Shown here piece by piece: positions 46,707-58,487 of a stretch of 64,000 nt of DNA. The notes below the pieces were generated by a model. The model was given only the letters and a program-made list of their open reading frames with translations. It searched no databases and had not been told where the DNA came from. The stretch covers positions 632,085 to 696,084 of the forward strand of contig BCJX01000010.1 in assembly GCA_001600415.1 (NCBI GenBank), in the 5' to 3' direction. Source of the stretch: Pascua guehoae (Eukaryota > Basidiomycota > Tremellomycetes > Trichosporonales > Trichosporonaceae). Within the stretch, counting starts at the first letter, position 1. Each line of letters begins with the position of its first letter. The translations under genes and the position numbers were made by a program.

Positions 46707-49700
46707 CTAACTGAGACCCATGAGATGATGCTCGCCGCCCTCTGCCCCCTCCCCCATGTCGGCGTCGCGCACGGGCTGGAGCGCGGCCGCGGCATGCAGC
46801 TGGGCCTGTGCGTGGTGGAGTTCTGCCTGCTCGCGCTCGACCCGTTGGCGCTCTGCGCGCTCCCGCTCTGCGCGCTCCTCTGCCTCGCGCTCGGCCCGCG
46901 TCCGGCGTCCCTTTGTGGGGACGCCGGCGTACTTGTCGCGCATGCGCTCGTAGCGATTCCGCTGTTCGCGCGACACGGACGGCTGCGTCTTTTGTGCGGC
47001 CGTGGCAAAGTTTGCAAGCGTGACGTGGACGGGGCGCGTGGGGACGTCTGGTGTATCGCGCTCGAATGCGCCAATGGCCTCGAGGGCGCCGCGGAGCGCG
47101 AGGCTGGCCGCCTCGCGGACGAGGGCGGCAATGTCTGCTCCGGAGAATCCGTCGCAGGCGTCCGAGGTGACAATGTCTGCAATGCCGGGCCAGTCGTGCT
47201 CGACGATGGGCGTGCGCTTTGTGTGTGTGCGGAGCACGTCGAGGCGCTCGGGGGCCGTGGGCAGGTCGACATAGAGCAGCTTGTCGAGGCGGCCGGGGCG
47301 GACCATGGCGGGGTCAATCATGTCGGGGCGGTTCGTGGCGCCAATGACATACACGGCCTTGCGCGAGTTGAGGCCGTCGAGCTCTGTGAGCAGCGTATTG
47401 ACGACGCGCGCCGACGACTCGGACATCGAGTCGTCGCGGCGCGGCACGAGGGCGTCGAGCTCGTCAAAGAAGATGACGCAGGGCGCCGACGCGCGCGCGC
47501 GCGCAAACACCTGGCGCACCGCGCGCTCGCTCTCGCCCACATACTTGTTGAGCAGCTCGGGACCCTTTACGCTGATAAAGTTTGCGCGGCTCTCGCTCGC
47601 GACCGCTTTCGCCAGTAGCGTCTTGCCGCACCCCGGCGGTCCCCACAGGAGGACACCCGAGGGCGCGTCAATGCCCACGATCGAGAAGAGCTCGGGGTGC
47701 CGGATCGGCTGCACGACGGCCATGTGCAGCTCGTCGCGCACATTGCCCAGCGCACCAATGTCGGCCCACGTCACGTCGGGAATCGTCGCAAAGCCCTCGC
47801 GCTTGGCGGACGGCTGCACCACCTTGAGCGCCTCGGCAAAGTCGGCCGGCATGAGCGTCAGGTTGCCCAGCTGGTCGCGCGGGAGCGGGCCCGGGTACGC
47901 CGCCAGGAAACGCGCAATGGGCGTGTTGGCCACCGACGCAGGCAGGTTGGACAGCGGGCCCGACCACGCTGGTGTAGGTGCTGGTGCCGGCGCCGGGGCG
48001 GGTGGAGTGGGCACACTCGCGTCGTCGAGCGCCATGCTCTGCAGATCACTGCTCATCCCGTCGTCGCCACCCGCACCCCCGGCCTCGGCGGCAGTCACAG
48101 CCGTCATCGACTCGAAAATCCGCTTGACGGCAATCACGCCCGCCTCGGTCGTCAGCGACGTCAGGTCGGCGCCGACATAGCCCGGCGTCGCTTTCGCAAG
48201 CCACCGAATGTCCACGTCGGGCGACAGCCGCAGCGCCGACAGGAGCACGCGCAGAATCTCCTCGCGCCCCTCGACCGTCGGCACGCCCATTTCAATCTCG
48301 TGATCGAACCGTCCCGCGCGCCGCAGCGCCGGGTCCAGCGAGTCGGGCCGGTTCGTCGCGCCGATCATTACTACGGGCTTGTCGGACGCGGCGAGGTCTG
48401 GTGTTAGCGCAGCCGAGCGGCGCGAGCGTCGCGAGCGCTGCGAGTGCGTGTTGAGTAAGGCAGCGTAGGGAGAGTGTGTGTTGAGCAAGGCAGCGTAGGG
48501 AGATTGTGTGTCGAGCAAGGCAGCGCAGATACAGACCGGCGTGTTGCAGGTGTAGACCACTGTCATACTGGCACAGGTGCAGACCGCTGTCGAGAACAGG
48601 CGAACCGGCGTCGAGGACAGGCAGACAGCCGTCGAGGACAGGCAGGCAGCGGCGTCGAGGACAGGCAGACGGCCCACTTGAACGCCCGCGTGCCCGCGTG
48701 CAGACTGCATCCTGCCCCATACACACTGCCCACACTCTGCCGCCACACTGCCCAAGCACTGCCCACACACTTCCCACACTGCCCACACACTGCCCATGCA
48801 CACTGCACACTGCACATGCACCCCCACTCCCCGGCACTCACCATCCATGCAGGTCAGGAGCTGCGCGACAATCCGGCGTTCCATCTCGCGCTGGGCCGTC
48901 TCGCGCTTGGGCGTGATGGCGTCCACCTCGTCGAGGAACAGGATGCACGGGGCGTGTTTCTGCCGTCAGCGGGTTCATGGTTGGGATCGGTTAGGATCGA
49001 GGTCAAGCGGCTGGGCCATCTCGAGTCCAGGGCGGGGCGGATGTTGGCTCCATGAGAGTAGAGCAAGCTCATGAGAGTAGAGCAAGCACCATGAGAGTAG
49101 AGCAATGGAGGCAAAGGTGACCCCAATTGAGGCAAAGGTGACCCCAATTGAGGCAAAGTCGAGCCAACAGAGTCCGTGGAGCAATGTCGAGCCAAGTTCG
49201 CCCCCTCCGGCGCAAGTTACAGGCCAGTCGGAGACCGCCATCTGACCGAACCGTACCCAGCCCGGGCCCACTCCCTAACCGCCCAACGTACACCATTCCA
49301 CCTAGACGCATCCCCCCCACACCCCCTCCCACTCCCCCCCCCACCCCCCGCCCCAACCTCCCCCCCATCCCCTCCCCCCACCCCCACATAGCACTAACCT
49401 TGGCCTCATCAAAAGTCTCACGCAGCGCCCGCTCCGACTCGCCACTCATCCCACTAACGATACTCGGCGCCGACACGGTGATAAACGGCAGCCCCAAATC
49501 CCCCGCGAGGCAGCGCACGAGCTGCGTCTTGCCGCCCCCCGGCACGCCGTGGAGGAGCACGCCGCGCGGGCGCGACACGCCCGTGTGGACGTAGATCTCG
49601 GGATGCAGCAACGGGAGAGCGACGATTTCGAGCAGCTGCGTCACCTGCTTGCCGAGGCCGCCGAGCTGCGCGAGCCGCGCGTCGGGCGGCGCGTACTTGT

Positions 49701-49974
49701 CCTCCTTTGTGTTGTTGTGCTCGACACGCCGCTTTTTGCGTCCTTCCGCCGCGGGACGCTCGCGCCCGGGAGTAGAGGCATGAGGGGTCGAGTTGGCGTT
49801 GTCGCCCAGCCCCTCGCCGTCCGAGACGGCCGGGGTCGCTGCGCCGTCTGACGCCGAGGCGGGCGAGTTGAGGCCCACCGTCTTGCGCACGCGTTTCTTG
49901 GCCGCCAAGGCGGGCTGGATACCCCACGCGGCCGTGATGGACTGGTTGAGGCTGCCGCCCGGCGCCTGGTTCAT
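46707..49974 (-). CDS. RIX7: Ribosome-biogenesis AAA-ATPase Rix7 (NVL)
   Basis: A nuclear double-ring AAA machine that strips factors from pre-60S particles. Exons 49399-49974, 48842-48959 and 46707-48397 give 794 residues. The N-terminal 100 residues are short, basic and disordered (KKRVRKTVG, EGRKKRRVEHNN). First AAA domain: GVLLHGVPGGGKTQLVRCLAG (Walker A with GGGKT), SGMSGESERALRETFDEAK, CILFLDEVDAITPK (Walker B), MIGATNRPDSLDPALRRAGR. Second AAA domain: GVLLWGPPGCGKTLLAKAVA, ELLNKYVGESERAVRQVF, CVIFFDELDALVPRRD, VIGATNRPDMIDPAMVRPGR. Both rings have arginine fingers. A charged Glu/Arg helix and GEGAEGG close the protein. Its two introns (439 and 444 nt) are unusually long and full of tandem repeats. 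The N-terminal AAA lid linker carries a Pro/Ala run (PAPAPAPAPTPA). Confidence 0.93.
48398..48841 (-). repeat. RIX7 intron 2: stop-free, tandem-repeat-rich
   Basis: The 444-nt intron contains two near-identical 33-base units (plus strand about 48450-48520, AAGGCAGCGTAGGGAGA) and GTCGAGGACAGGCAG units (48608-48668). A CACTGCCCACAC-like run covers 48725-48800. Its length is divisible by three and it has no stop in the RIX7 frame. Confidence 0.75.
49040..49170. repeat. Tandem repeats in RIX7 intron 1
   Basis: Three copies of CATGAGAGTAGAGCAA (49052-49105) are followed by three copies of GAGGCAAAGGTGACCCCAAT or a close variant (49108-49160). Confidence 0.85.
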
Positions 49975-50229
49975 GGTCGTTGGTGGTGTGGGTGTGGGTG
50001 TGGGTGTTTGTTGGCACTCGACCAGTGCGGCCGAAATTAATATTCGTCCCAGTGCAGAGAGCAGACAGGAAACCGCTCAGCCTCCACCTCTGTTTTTTAT
50101 TCGTGGCATTTTTGGACATTGTTGGCCACCACTATCAAACGTACCCGGGTGTTCCTCAATGTCACAACTTGACACGAACCAACCTTCAACTGCCCAACTC
50201 TTGCTCCATCCCCAACACCAACACCAACA
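49975..50229. promoter_or_regulatory. Bidirectional promoter RIX7 / pinin-like
   Basis: Only 255 bases separate the two divergent start codons, so the genes probably share a promoter region. GTGTGGGTGTGGGTG occurs next to the RIX7 start. Confidence 0.55.
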
Positions 50230-51621
50230 ATGGAACGATCCCGCTCCCCCTCCCCACCCAGGCCCAGGTCCAGGTCCAGGTCCAGATCGCAGAGCCCACC
50301 CCGCCCGCGCTCCCAGTCCTCCAGGTCGCCCGTCAAGGACCGTCGCATGTCCACTGACGAGCAGCCCCCAAAGTAGGTCCGCATCGTTCACCGATAGTGC
50401 TGACCTACCAGACGCGCACGGGTGGACTCGCGCAACGAGGACCGGAAACGCGGTCAGCGGCTGTTTGGCAATCTGCTGGGCACGCTGCGCAAGTTTCAGG
50501 ACGACGACAAGAGTAGTCGCAAGGGCGAGGCGGTGAGTGGTGCGGCCGGGAAGGCGTGGTGGAGGGAAGGCGCGGCGTGGTGGTGGCGGCGAGGTGGTGG
50601 CGGTGAGGCGGAGAGTGCGCGGAGCCAAGGCGGAGGGTGCGCGAGTGCGAGTGCGGGATGGTCGTGGTGAGCGAACACGCGCGCTGCGTGTGTGCCTCTC
50701 GTTGGCGTGCTCGTCATCGACGTTGTGGCACCGCTGTCCATGTTTTTGTTATCCCGTTGCCTCTCCCCTTTCCTCGTCCGCCTTCCCTTCCCCTCAACAC
50801 CTCCCCCCTCCCCCCCCTCCCCTCCCCTGCCCAACCCCCAACCCCAACCCCCCAACTAACACCATAGGCCAAACGGCGCGAACAAAAGTACCAGCGCATA
50901 AGCAACAAGCTGCGCTCCGAGACCTCCACCTTTCACGAAATCACCGATACCGAGCGCGAGCTCAAGACGCTACGCATCGCGGCGGAAAACGCCGCGTACG
51001 TGTTGGAACACCGCGACATTGCCCTGGCGGCACGGCACGCGGCGCTCGGCGTCGCGCGCGAGTACCTGCACACGGCCGAGGGCGGGGGCGCGGCGGCCTT
51101 CGAGGCGACATTGTATCCCGCCGCGGTCGTGCCGGTGGCGCGCGGGCCGAGGCGGGGGGCAGGAAGTGGGGGTGGGTCTGGGGGGGCGGGAGCGGGAAAG
51201 ACGCAGACGCAGCCTCAAGCGCTCTACTATGTAAGTCCTACATCCTGACACTGACACTGGCACATTTTTGGTCCTTGATCCTTGTGCTGACGCGCAGCTC
51301 CCGAAAGTCCTCCTGCCGCACCAGGAAGAGCGGCTCGCGCGGCAACGCGCCGACGCGGCCGCGGTGATTGCCGACGAGGCCGAGGCGCTCAAGCGCGACA
51401 AGGCCGAGAGCACGCGCGAGGCCGAGCGGACGCGCGAGCGCATTGCACAGCTCGGCGCCAGGCTCGAGTCGTTGCGCGACCGGCGGGAGGACGTCGACGC
51501 CGGCGAGGCAAGGAGGCCCAGTGTCGAGCATGAACGCGAGCGCGAGCGGGCGGGGCCCGAAAGGCACGACGAGCATGTGCGCGTGGACCACGATGAGGGG
51601 GATATGGAGGTCGAGTATTAG
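50230..51621 (+). CDS. Pinin/SDK/MemA-domain protein (splicing-associated)
   Basis: Pinin-family proteins sit in nuclear speckles and the exon-junction-linked splicing machinery. Exons 50230-50372, 50412-50532, 50868-51230 and 51298-51621 give 316 residues. The N-terminus is an RS-like stretch (MERSRSPSPPRPRSRSRSRS). The pinin core follows near residue 60: RKRGQRLFGNLLGTLRKFQ, DDDKSSRKGEA, AKRREQKYQRISNKLRSE. A long charged coiled coil (EERLARQRADAAAVIADEAE and beyond) fills the C-terminal half, ending in an acidic tail GDMEVEY. The domain is cut by a 335-nt intron between GEA and AKRRE. The RS start and pinin core together make the assignment good; the exact complex is inferred. Confidence 0.82.
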
Positions 51622-52046
51622 GGGTTGGGCGATGCATGCGATGTATAGAGGGTGGGTGCGGGATTGGCAGTGGGGCGAGTCGTGCTTCTGATCGAGATGG
51701 CGAGGCAGTCCTTGTTCCATAAGGGTGCAGCCGAGGCCTTGCATGCGGTGTCCTCACGGCCTCATCGGCTTGCCCTCAAACAGCACACTCTGCCGTTTCT
51801 TACAGCAGGGACCCTCCCGGCAGGACACTCCCACGCGGTCTTCAGCCATACAGCGTTCGCCAAGATAAACTTCAGGCTAGGTCGGAAGGTGTACACAAAG
51901 TCGACGAGACACCTAGCTCCAACACGCCCCCAACATCGTTACAGTGCTGCGTGTGGTGCCATTGATACAGTACACTACTACTGCTATTGCTGCTGCTATG
52001 TGTGCGCCTGCCCCGACTGTTGCTTGTTATTGCTTCTTCGCTGCTG
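51622..52046. other. Convergent 3' flanks of pinin-like gene and TSC1
   Basis: No gene. CTGCTATTGCTGCTG-like triplet-rich stretch at 51978-52060 runs into the TSC1 stop. Confidence 0.4.
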
Positions 52047-54517
52047 CTACTTCTCGTCTGTTCCAAACAAGAGCTCGCGTCCTTGCTCTGCTGCCGCAGT
52101 CTGCAGCGACTGGCGCCGCAGGCGCTCGACCTCGACATTGAGCTGAGCGTTAGTCATCAGCGCGACACGCCCAACGCACCTCGAGATTCTCCCGCTCGAG
52201 CTTTTCGACCCGCTTTCGTGCATTCTCCGCCACGTTGACGTAAAAGCTCGTGTCTTTTGTCTCGAGTGGTTGGGAAGTCGCCTTTGGTGTTGGCGGGAGT
52301 GACGACGCGACGCTGACCACTCGGTTCTCTAGGTGGCTGCGTGTGAGCTTACATCGGCGCAACTAGGCTCACTGAATCATATCTGCCTGCTCGCGGCAGA
52401 CCTTTTCCCGCGCCCTGAGCATCGTCTCGAGCTGGAGTCAGTGGTGCCCAAAATACCAAACCCACCTCGTGGCACCGGCTCTTGGCGGCCGTGGCGCTAG
52501 CTTCGGCATCACGCAGTTTCTTGATGTCGTTGTCCCTGCCTGTCAGCTAGAGTCCATCCCACGCCTAGCCGTACCAGAGAAGCTGCGAGTCCGTGAGCTG
52601 CTTGACACGCGTCTCGACGTCCTCGATATGACGAATCTTGGGCTCCGACTCGAGCAGCTGGCTCTGAAGGAGGAAGCGCTCATTCTTGACCTGTGCGAGC
52701 TCGTCTCGCATCCGCTGGATTGTAGCCTGCGCCTCGGACAAGTCGCTGCGGAGTTGGGACGCCTCTGTTTGCCAGTTGCGCCGCTCTTCGCGGAACCCAG
52801 ACACCTTGTCGCGCAGCTGCTCCTGCCACTTGACGTGCTTTTGCTGCGCCTGCGAAGCATCCGCACGATGTTGCGACATTTGTGCCGTCAACGTCGAGAT
52901 TGTCTTGGTCTGCTCCTTGATGCGGTTCACCTGGGAGTCAGCTGGACCTACCCCTTTTTGGCAGCCAACTCACAAAGGTGTGAATCTCGGCCTCGTCGCT
53001 AGTAAACCGCAACGAGTTGCGATGCAGTCGGCCAATGTCTGCCATCAGCTCAGCACCAGGGCGCTCGCACTCACGGTATACCATCTGTTTCCGTATCCGC
53101 TCCGCATACAACGCCTCGAGACGCAACAGCTCGTTCTCCTCTTGCAGTCGCCGAATGTCGCTCATCTCCCTGCCCGACGTGATCAAGCTCTCTTGGCTCT
53201 CTGGCTGCGGGAGTGGGTCCAATGCGACGCTGGGGACCTGGAAAAACTCAAACATGGCCTCGGGGTCGTCGCCGTGGGACATAAAGTTTGCCATGGCCAC
53301 AAACTCGGACGGGTCGTACTTGTCCCAGCGCTTCTCGTCCTTGAGTTCGCCAGTCGAGGTGAAGCTGACCATGGACGGGTGGAGCTGAAACTCGGTAATG
53401 AGAGGCAGCAGGCGGGACCCGAGCAGACCAGGCTCCCATACTTCCTCCCAGGGAATCGAGTAAACCTGCTCCACCTCTTTCTGTTTGAGATACGACGGCT
53501 GATCGCGGATAAAGGCGAGAATGTTGGATGGCCAGGCACCATACAGCGCAATGAGGAACAGGTCAATGACACGCTTCTGTGTCGACGTCTGCTGCGTCTC
53601 GTCCGGTTCGTTGGCCGATGTTGCCACATTCCATCCGAGATCCGGGTTTGGTGGCGGGGTCTTGGTCACTGCAGCGACCGACTTTGCGCCAGAGTCGACA
53701 AACGGTCGGTCACGCCAGCAAATGGCACGGCCCAGGACCACCATGAGAATCGGGACATGTTTGGTCATGAGCGGCAAGGCGAATGGGAGCATGGTGACAA
53801 AGGCCGAGATGCTGACGGGGAAGAGATTGTTGCTCGTGTCAAATAGCAACGAGTTGAGGAGACAAGGTAAAAAGTCGTGCGCGGCGAGGTGGTACATGGG
53901 AGTCGAGGCGACCGGCGTCTCGGGCGTGTAGGGCGAGCCAAGAATGACCGACTGGATGAGGGTGATGATTCCACTCCGCAGTGTTGGTTCGTCCCATAGG
54001 TCTTTGGCAGTGGTCAGGAGATCCTGACGAGTCAGCCGACCATGACAGCCCGCCTTTGCAACACGTGTCCGACTCACATCAAAGTGTTCAAAGCCCCATG
54101 GGAGAAGCGTCCGCCCACGCTTCGAGCTGGTCATGGCTGCCGCACGCAGCCACTCGTGCGCGTCATATATGCCGTCGGCTAGGCCACGGAGAGCATGGTC
54201 GGCAAAGGCGGGCACGCTTGGTCCCGGGTCTTGCAACCAGAGAACGGCGACATCCTGGAGGGCTTTGCTCGGAGGAAGGAGCGCAGCTGCCTGGATAATG
54301 GAATGCCGGGCTTCGGGTGTGTCGTTGCTGCTCGACAAGCTTGCCAGAGAGGCAGTGATATCGTTCAAGTCGTCGGCCGTCGCGGACGGCGGGAGCCTGA
54401 GGTCGGATAGGTCTTGGGGGAAGCCATCGAGGCGCTGCAAGACTGGGTGTTAGGGAGCAGGCAGAGAGTGGGAGTGATTGGAGGAGATGAGTGCCCACCT
54501 TGATCTGCAGCCGACAT
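52047..54517 (-). CDS. TSC1: Tsc1 (hamartin) homologue
   Basis: With Tsc2 this protein forms the GAP complex that turns off Rheb and so TORC1. Exons 54499-54517, 52974-54442, 52575-52930, 52466-52535, 52373-52431, 52180-52336 and 52047-52142 give 741 residues. The N-terminal helical-repeat domain (to about residue 330) has hamartin landmarks: LPPSKALQDVAVLWL, WGFEHFDV, LPCLLNSLLFDTSNNLFPVS, PFALPLMTKHVPILMVVLGR, RVIDLFLIALYGAWPSNILAF and EVWEPGLLGSRLLPLITEFQ. The latter half is a long coiled coil (EENELLRLEALYAERIRKQM, then DVETRVKQLTDSQLLW). These are the regions that bind Tsc2 and TBC1D7 in animals. The first exon encodes only MSAADQ. Presence of TSC1 argues against a Saccharomyces-type yeast. 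It is head-to-head with the SFP1-like gene. Confidence 0.88.
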
Positions 54518-55434
54518 GGAGGCTATTCGCCGTCGAGATGGTGTGTGTAGAGTATGGTTATGAGGGAGAATAGGAGTAGAGAATGGAAAGGGACAAGAGT
54601 AGGTGTGTGTGCAAGAATGCGAGATGCAAGGTGGCAATCAGTGTTGGAGGTGTGGGTGTAATCCCAACGGATGAGACGGTCCGGATCATTAGGCCAAACC
54701 AAAGTAGTCCCTGTGGCCGCCGCCGCCGCCGTGACGCACAGGCAGGCAGGCAGGCAGGCAGTTGCATCGCACACCGAGTCACTAGTCACTCTTGTCGTCA
54801 TTATTGCCTCCTCCACCAAGCAGACAAGCAGCCGCCGGCATATAATGGATTTGATTCCGTAGGTTGGCCGGTGGGCGGGCAGTGACCACGTGGGATTAGC
54901 GGCGTATGCCAGGCTGTATGTACAGTGGGCAGCAGTTAGGCACGCAGCACGCAGGACGCACCTCGGGCTCTCGCCCCGCACGGTGTATAATTACCCGATG
55001 GGGAAAGAGTTGTCCGAGTAGAATAGTAGTTGGCGGTGGCGACTGTGGGCGCCGGTCTGGTCTGGGCACTGACCTGCCTGGCCTGGGCGTTGTTGCCTGT
55101 CTTGTCGCCCGCGCCTCTCCTCTCGCCCCTGCGCCCGCCCCCCTCCCCCCTCCCCCCCCGGGTCCCCCCTGAAGGATTTGGGCGGCGGGTGTCTGGCTGC
55201 AGCGTGCAGGCCATTGTTGCCATCCATCCAAACCCTCCCATTCCGTCACCATCAATCCATCCACCCACCACCCACCACCCACCACCACTTGGCATTGCTC
55301 TCACCACGCTCACCCCCCCCCCCCCCCCCTCCCTCCCCTTTGTCACATCCACACACCCGCCTCGCATCCTGTCTCTCCCACTCCCTTAACCCCGTCGCTA
55401 TCGACCCCCGCGCCCGGCACTGCCTCCTGTCACC
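54518..55434. promoter_or_regulatory. Shared upstream region of TSC1 and SFP1-like genes
   Basis: 917 bases between divergent starts. It contains (GGCA)5 at 54742-54761, an 18-base C run at about 55313-55330 and CCACCCACCACC-type tracts at 55255-55290. No TATA box or obvious binding-site array was identified. Confidence 0.5.
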
Positions 55435-56931
55435 ATGCAACAAACACCGGGATTCCTCCCAATTCCATCAGCGGGATCGACTCCTGCCGGTTCGTTCCCG
55501 CGCCAAACAGGCTTCGCAGCCGATCTTGGTCAGCCTGGACCGTCCCGATGGAACGAGTCGCCAAGTAGCGGATTAAGTGCAATGATGCAAAACAACGGGT
55601 GCGTAGGGGTATAGTGGTGGTGGTCATGATAAGAGGTTGCTGACCCATTCGATAGCACACCGCCGGGTGGTACGTCGTCGCCGTCGTCCAACCCTCACTC
55701 TGGGTTCCACCCGGGGTCGTTTGGCGGGCCGCTGTCGTTCTCGGCCCTGGCCCTCGGCGCCACGCAGACTGGATCGTCGCCGTACGCGAGCTCGATGGCC
55801 ATGAGCATTTCTCCCCCGCGGTGGAACCCGGGGAGTCTGGGCGGCGGGGGGTTTAGCAGTGGCAGCTTTGTGGGGAGCGTCGGTGGTGCGCTCGGCACGA
55901 GCGTTGGGCGACATGCCGAGGGACGTGAGCGCGAGCTCGAGGCAAAGTACGTAAAGGATTTTACGTGCTGCGGGCGCCAGCTGTCTGGCCTGCACGAATT
56001 GCTAGAGCAGTGAGTTGAACCGGGGCCGTGCAGATGGAGTATTTGGACTAGGACTAATCCCGTCCAGCTACGAAGAGGAGCATGCCAACCTGGCCCCCGA
56101 CGTGCGCATGGCCGCGATCAATGCGGTGCAGTCCAACCAGGCCGGTATGGTGACGCCGACGGCGGCCAAGCGGTCGTTTAGCGGGTCCATGGCCATGAAC
56201 CACGGCGACGCGCCCATTACACCAGGCATGATGGACATGGAGATTGACGAGCCGTCGCCGACACCCCAGGCGCTGCTGCAGCAGGCATCCGTGGCTGCCA
56301 TCAGTGTCAACCTCGCGCCTGCTGCAGCTAGTCCATGGTCGAATGCGTTCCGACCGACAACACTGCAACCTCCTGCATGTGTGCCTCCGAGCGTGCTGTC
56401 GTATGCACCGCCAGCACCGTCACCCACCACTGCGCAGTCTCCGACTCAGCGACAGCAGCAACCGCAGTCGCAGCAGCAGGCTCAACAGCCACAGCAGCAA
56501 CCGACATTGCAGCAGTCGCAGCAGCAACAACAGTCTGCACCCCAGCAGCAGCTCACACCAGAGCAGCTGCAGGCCAAGGTGCTCAAGAAGGCCCAGAAAA
56601 AGGCCGAGCGCGAGGCAAAGGAGAATGGCGACGGCGACGACGTGAGTGTATTTACGCGTTGTCGGGCGGGGTGGGCACAAACCGAGTCCCACACACACCC
56701 TGAATCTTGCATCACCACTGACCCGTACCCATACTCACACTGCAGGGATCACAACCACCCGGCGAGAAGCGCTTTCGCTGCCCGATCGAGGGATGTGGCA
56801 AGGTGTACAAGCAGGCCAACGGCCTCAAGTACCATCTCACACGGAGTATCAACTCTGGCCACGGCAACGTTGCCGCCATGGGCGGCCTCATGGCGCTCCT
56901 CGGCGACGGCAACGGCGAGGACAAGGACTAG
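55435..56931 (+). CDS. SFP1: Sfp1-like C2H2 zinc-finger transcription factor
   Basis: Yeast Sfp1 activates ribosomal protein and biogenesis genes under TORC1 control. Exons 55435-55598, 55656-56009, 56068-56641 and 56746-56931 give 425 residues. The first finger reads KYVKDFTCCGRQLSGLHELL then EHYEEEH (split by an intron after the CA of the first His codon). The FxCCGxxLxGLHELLxHYEExH pattern is the Sfp1 signature. The C-terminal finger reads FRCPIEGCGKVYKQANGLKY followed by HLTRSINSGH, also Sfp1-like. Between them is a Gln-rich stretch (residues about 300-345) and a basic AKKAQKKAERE helix. The N-terminal third is Gly/Ser/Pro-rich. Two fingers placed far apart, with the last near the C-terminus, fit Sfp1. 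Target genes are inferred, not shown. Confidence 0.8.
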
Positions 56932-57813
56932 GTCCTCGTACGCGTTTACTCTCTACCTTTGCGCGTTTCCCTCTCTACTTGTTCTTTCCCACTGTCCCTT
57001 GCCAAACCTCTCTAATCCATGTGTTGTGCCATGTAGATGCCGGTTGTATCATTAATGACTACTACGCGTACACGTGTGTGAGGTCGTCACTGTGTCAGTT
57101 GTTGATGCTCGCACGACCTGGACTCTGACGACTAGCCACCGCCCTCGCGTCGCCTGGTGCTGGCCGTTGCCCGGGTGGCGATTCGGCATTCGGGTCACCT
57201 GACCTGTGACCGTCGTTGAGAATTTTACTTCCGCAGGTTGGCCAGGCCCTGGGAACATGACGTCAAGTCGTGGCTCTGAACATGGCCATCCAGCAGGCTC
57301 AACTGGCGCTGGCAGAGTTGATTGAAGCAAGCACTCTCGTGCTACCGTGCTACTGCTACGCGCGACGAGTAGTGTCAGAGTGTACCCGTACATGTGCACT
57401 CTGCGTCTCCCCACGTCTCCTCAACGCTGGATATTGAATATGGTGCTACCCATTCGGATTCTACACCACGCAGAGCACCCTCGAGCCGACGACCCAGCGG
57501 CGCGAGCCCAAGGGGGCCGAGCGGTTCACTACTGTATACCACCCGCTCCATCCTCGACCCCGCCATCGTGTCTGGCAGCGCGTCTCAGTCACTCTCCTCG
57601 CTCTTCTCAGTCTCTCAGTCCCGAGCCATCGAGATACCGTCCAGTACGCGCACTGACGCCGTGCACCGGCCACCGCGTGTCTGCGTCTGCCTAACCGAAC
57701 CGGCCACCATTCCCGCTGCCTCGACGGGAATCACGCGGCCGCATACCACCGTCCACTCGCCTCGGTACGCAGTCGGGAGCCAGGTCGGTACCCCGCGAGC
57801 CGCGCGGCAGTTC

Positions 57814-58132
57814 GCATCGAGGCAGGCTGGCCTGACGTGGTCCGAGGCCAACCCAATCCATTAATCCCCTCATGCACGCGCTCCTGGGGACATGCCGCAG
57901 TCTGCTCGCGACTCGTGCTCGTGCTCGTGCTCGCCGGGGTCAGAGGGGTGTTTGGCGCCGAGGTACGGTAGAGCGCGCGGGGTACAGTACGCATCAAGGC
58001 AGGCTGCCCTGACGTGGTCCGAGGCCAACCCAATCCATTAATCCCCTAGTCATGGCCGCGCTTGCCTGGGCGCATGCCGCAGGCCGTCTGCTCGTGCTCG
58101 TGCTCGTGCTCGTGCTCGCCGGGGTCAGGGGT
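57814..58132 (+). repeat. Two-copy direct duplication, unit about 140 bases, offset 177
   Basis: 57814-57948 and 57991-58132 share GCATCRAGGCAGGCTG, GACGTGGTCCGAGGCCAACC, CAATCCATTAATCCCCT, then CATGCCGCAG, CTCGTGCTCGTGCTCG and CCGGGGTCAG. They differ by small indels, including one extra GTGCTC unit in the second copy. Confidence 0.9.
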
Positions 58133-58487
58133 GTTCGCGACGAGACAGTCGAGCCAAGGCCTTCAAGCCCAACTAGCGAGGCTACAAGGTCCACCAGGAC
58201 GTTTTTTGCCGGATGCATGCGTCGTTGCGAGATTGGGCCGTGGTTGGGCGGTCGAGCATGAGGAGGTTGTGAGTGGCAATGGAGGCGAGTCGATGCTGGC
58301 TTTGACTGTGTGCAGAGCTGGGGATGGGGATACCAGGCAACAGGCACCAGGTGCATACTTGCCGCAAAGAGTTGGACGTGCAGATCAAACCGTGGTGTGC
58401 ATCATTACGTGTCCACTCGGACAAGCTCGAACTCTGGGCCAGTCGCGGCCCCAGTGGTATATCAAGAATCTCCGTCGTGTGCGACAG

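Noticed and set aside
48440..48680. CRISPR-like regular repeats
   Set aside because: They are contiguous or near-contiguous tandem repeats in a fungal intron without unique equal-length spacers.
58052..58261. Small secreted-looking protein (MAALAWAHAAGRLLVLVLVL...)
   Set aside because: The hydrophobic run is the translated GTGCTC tandem tract in the duplicated segment, not a real signal peptide.
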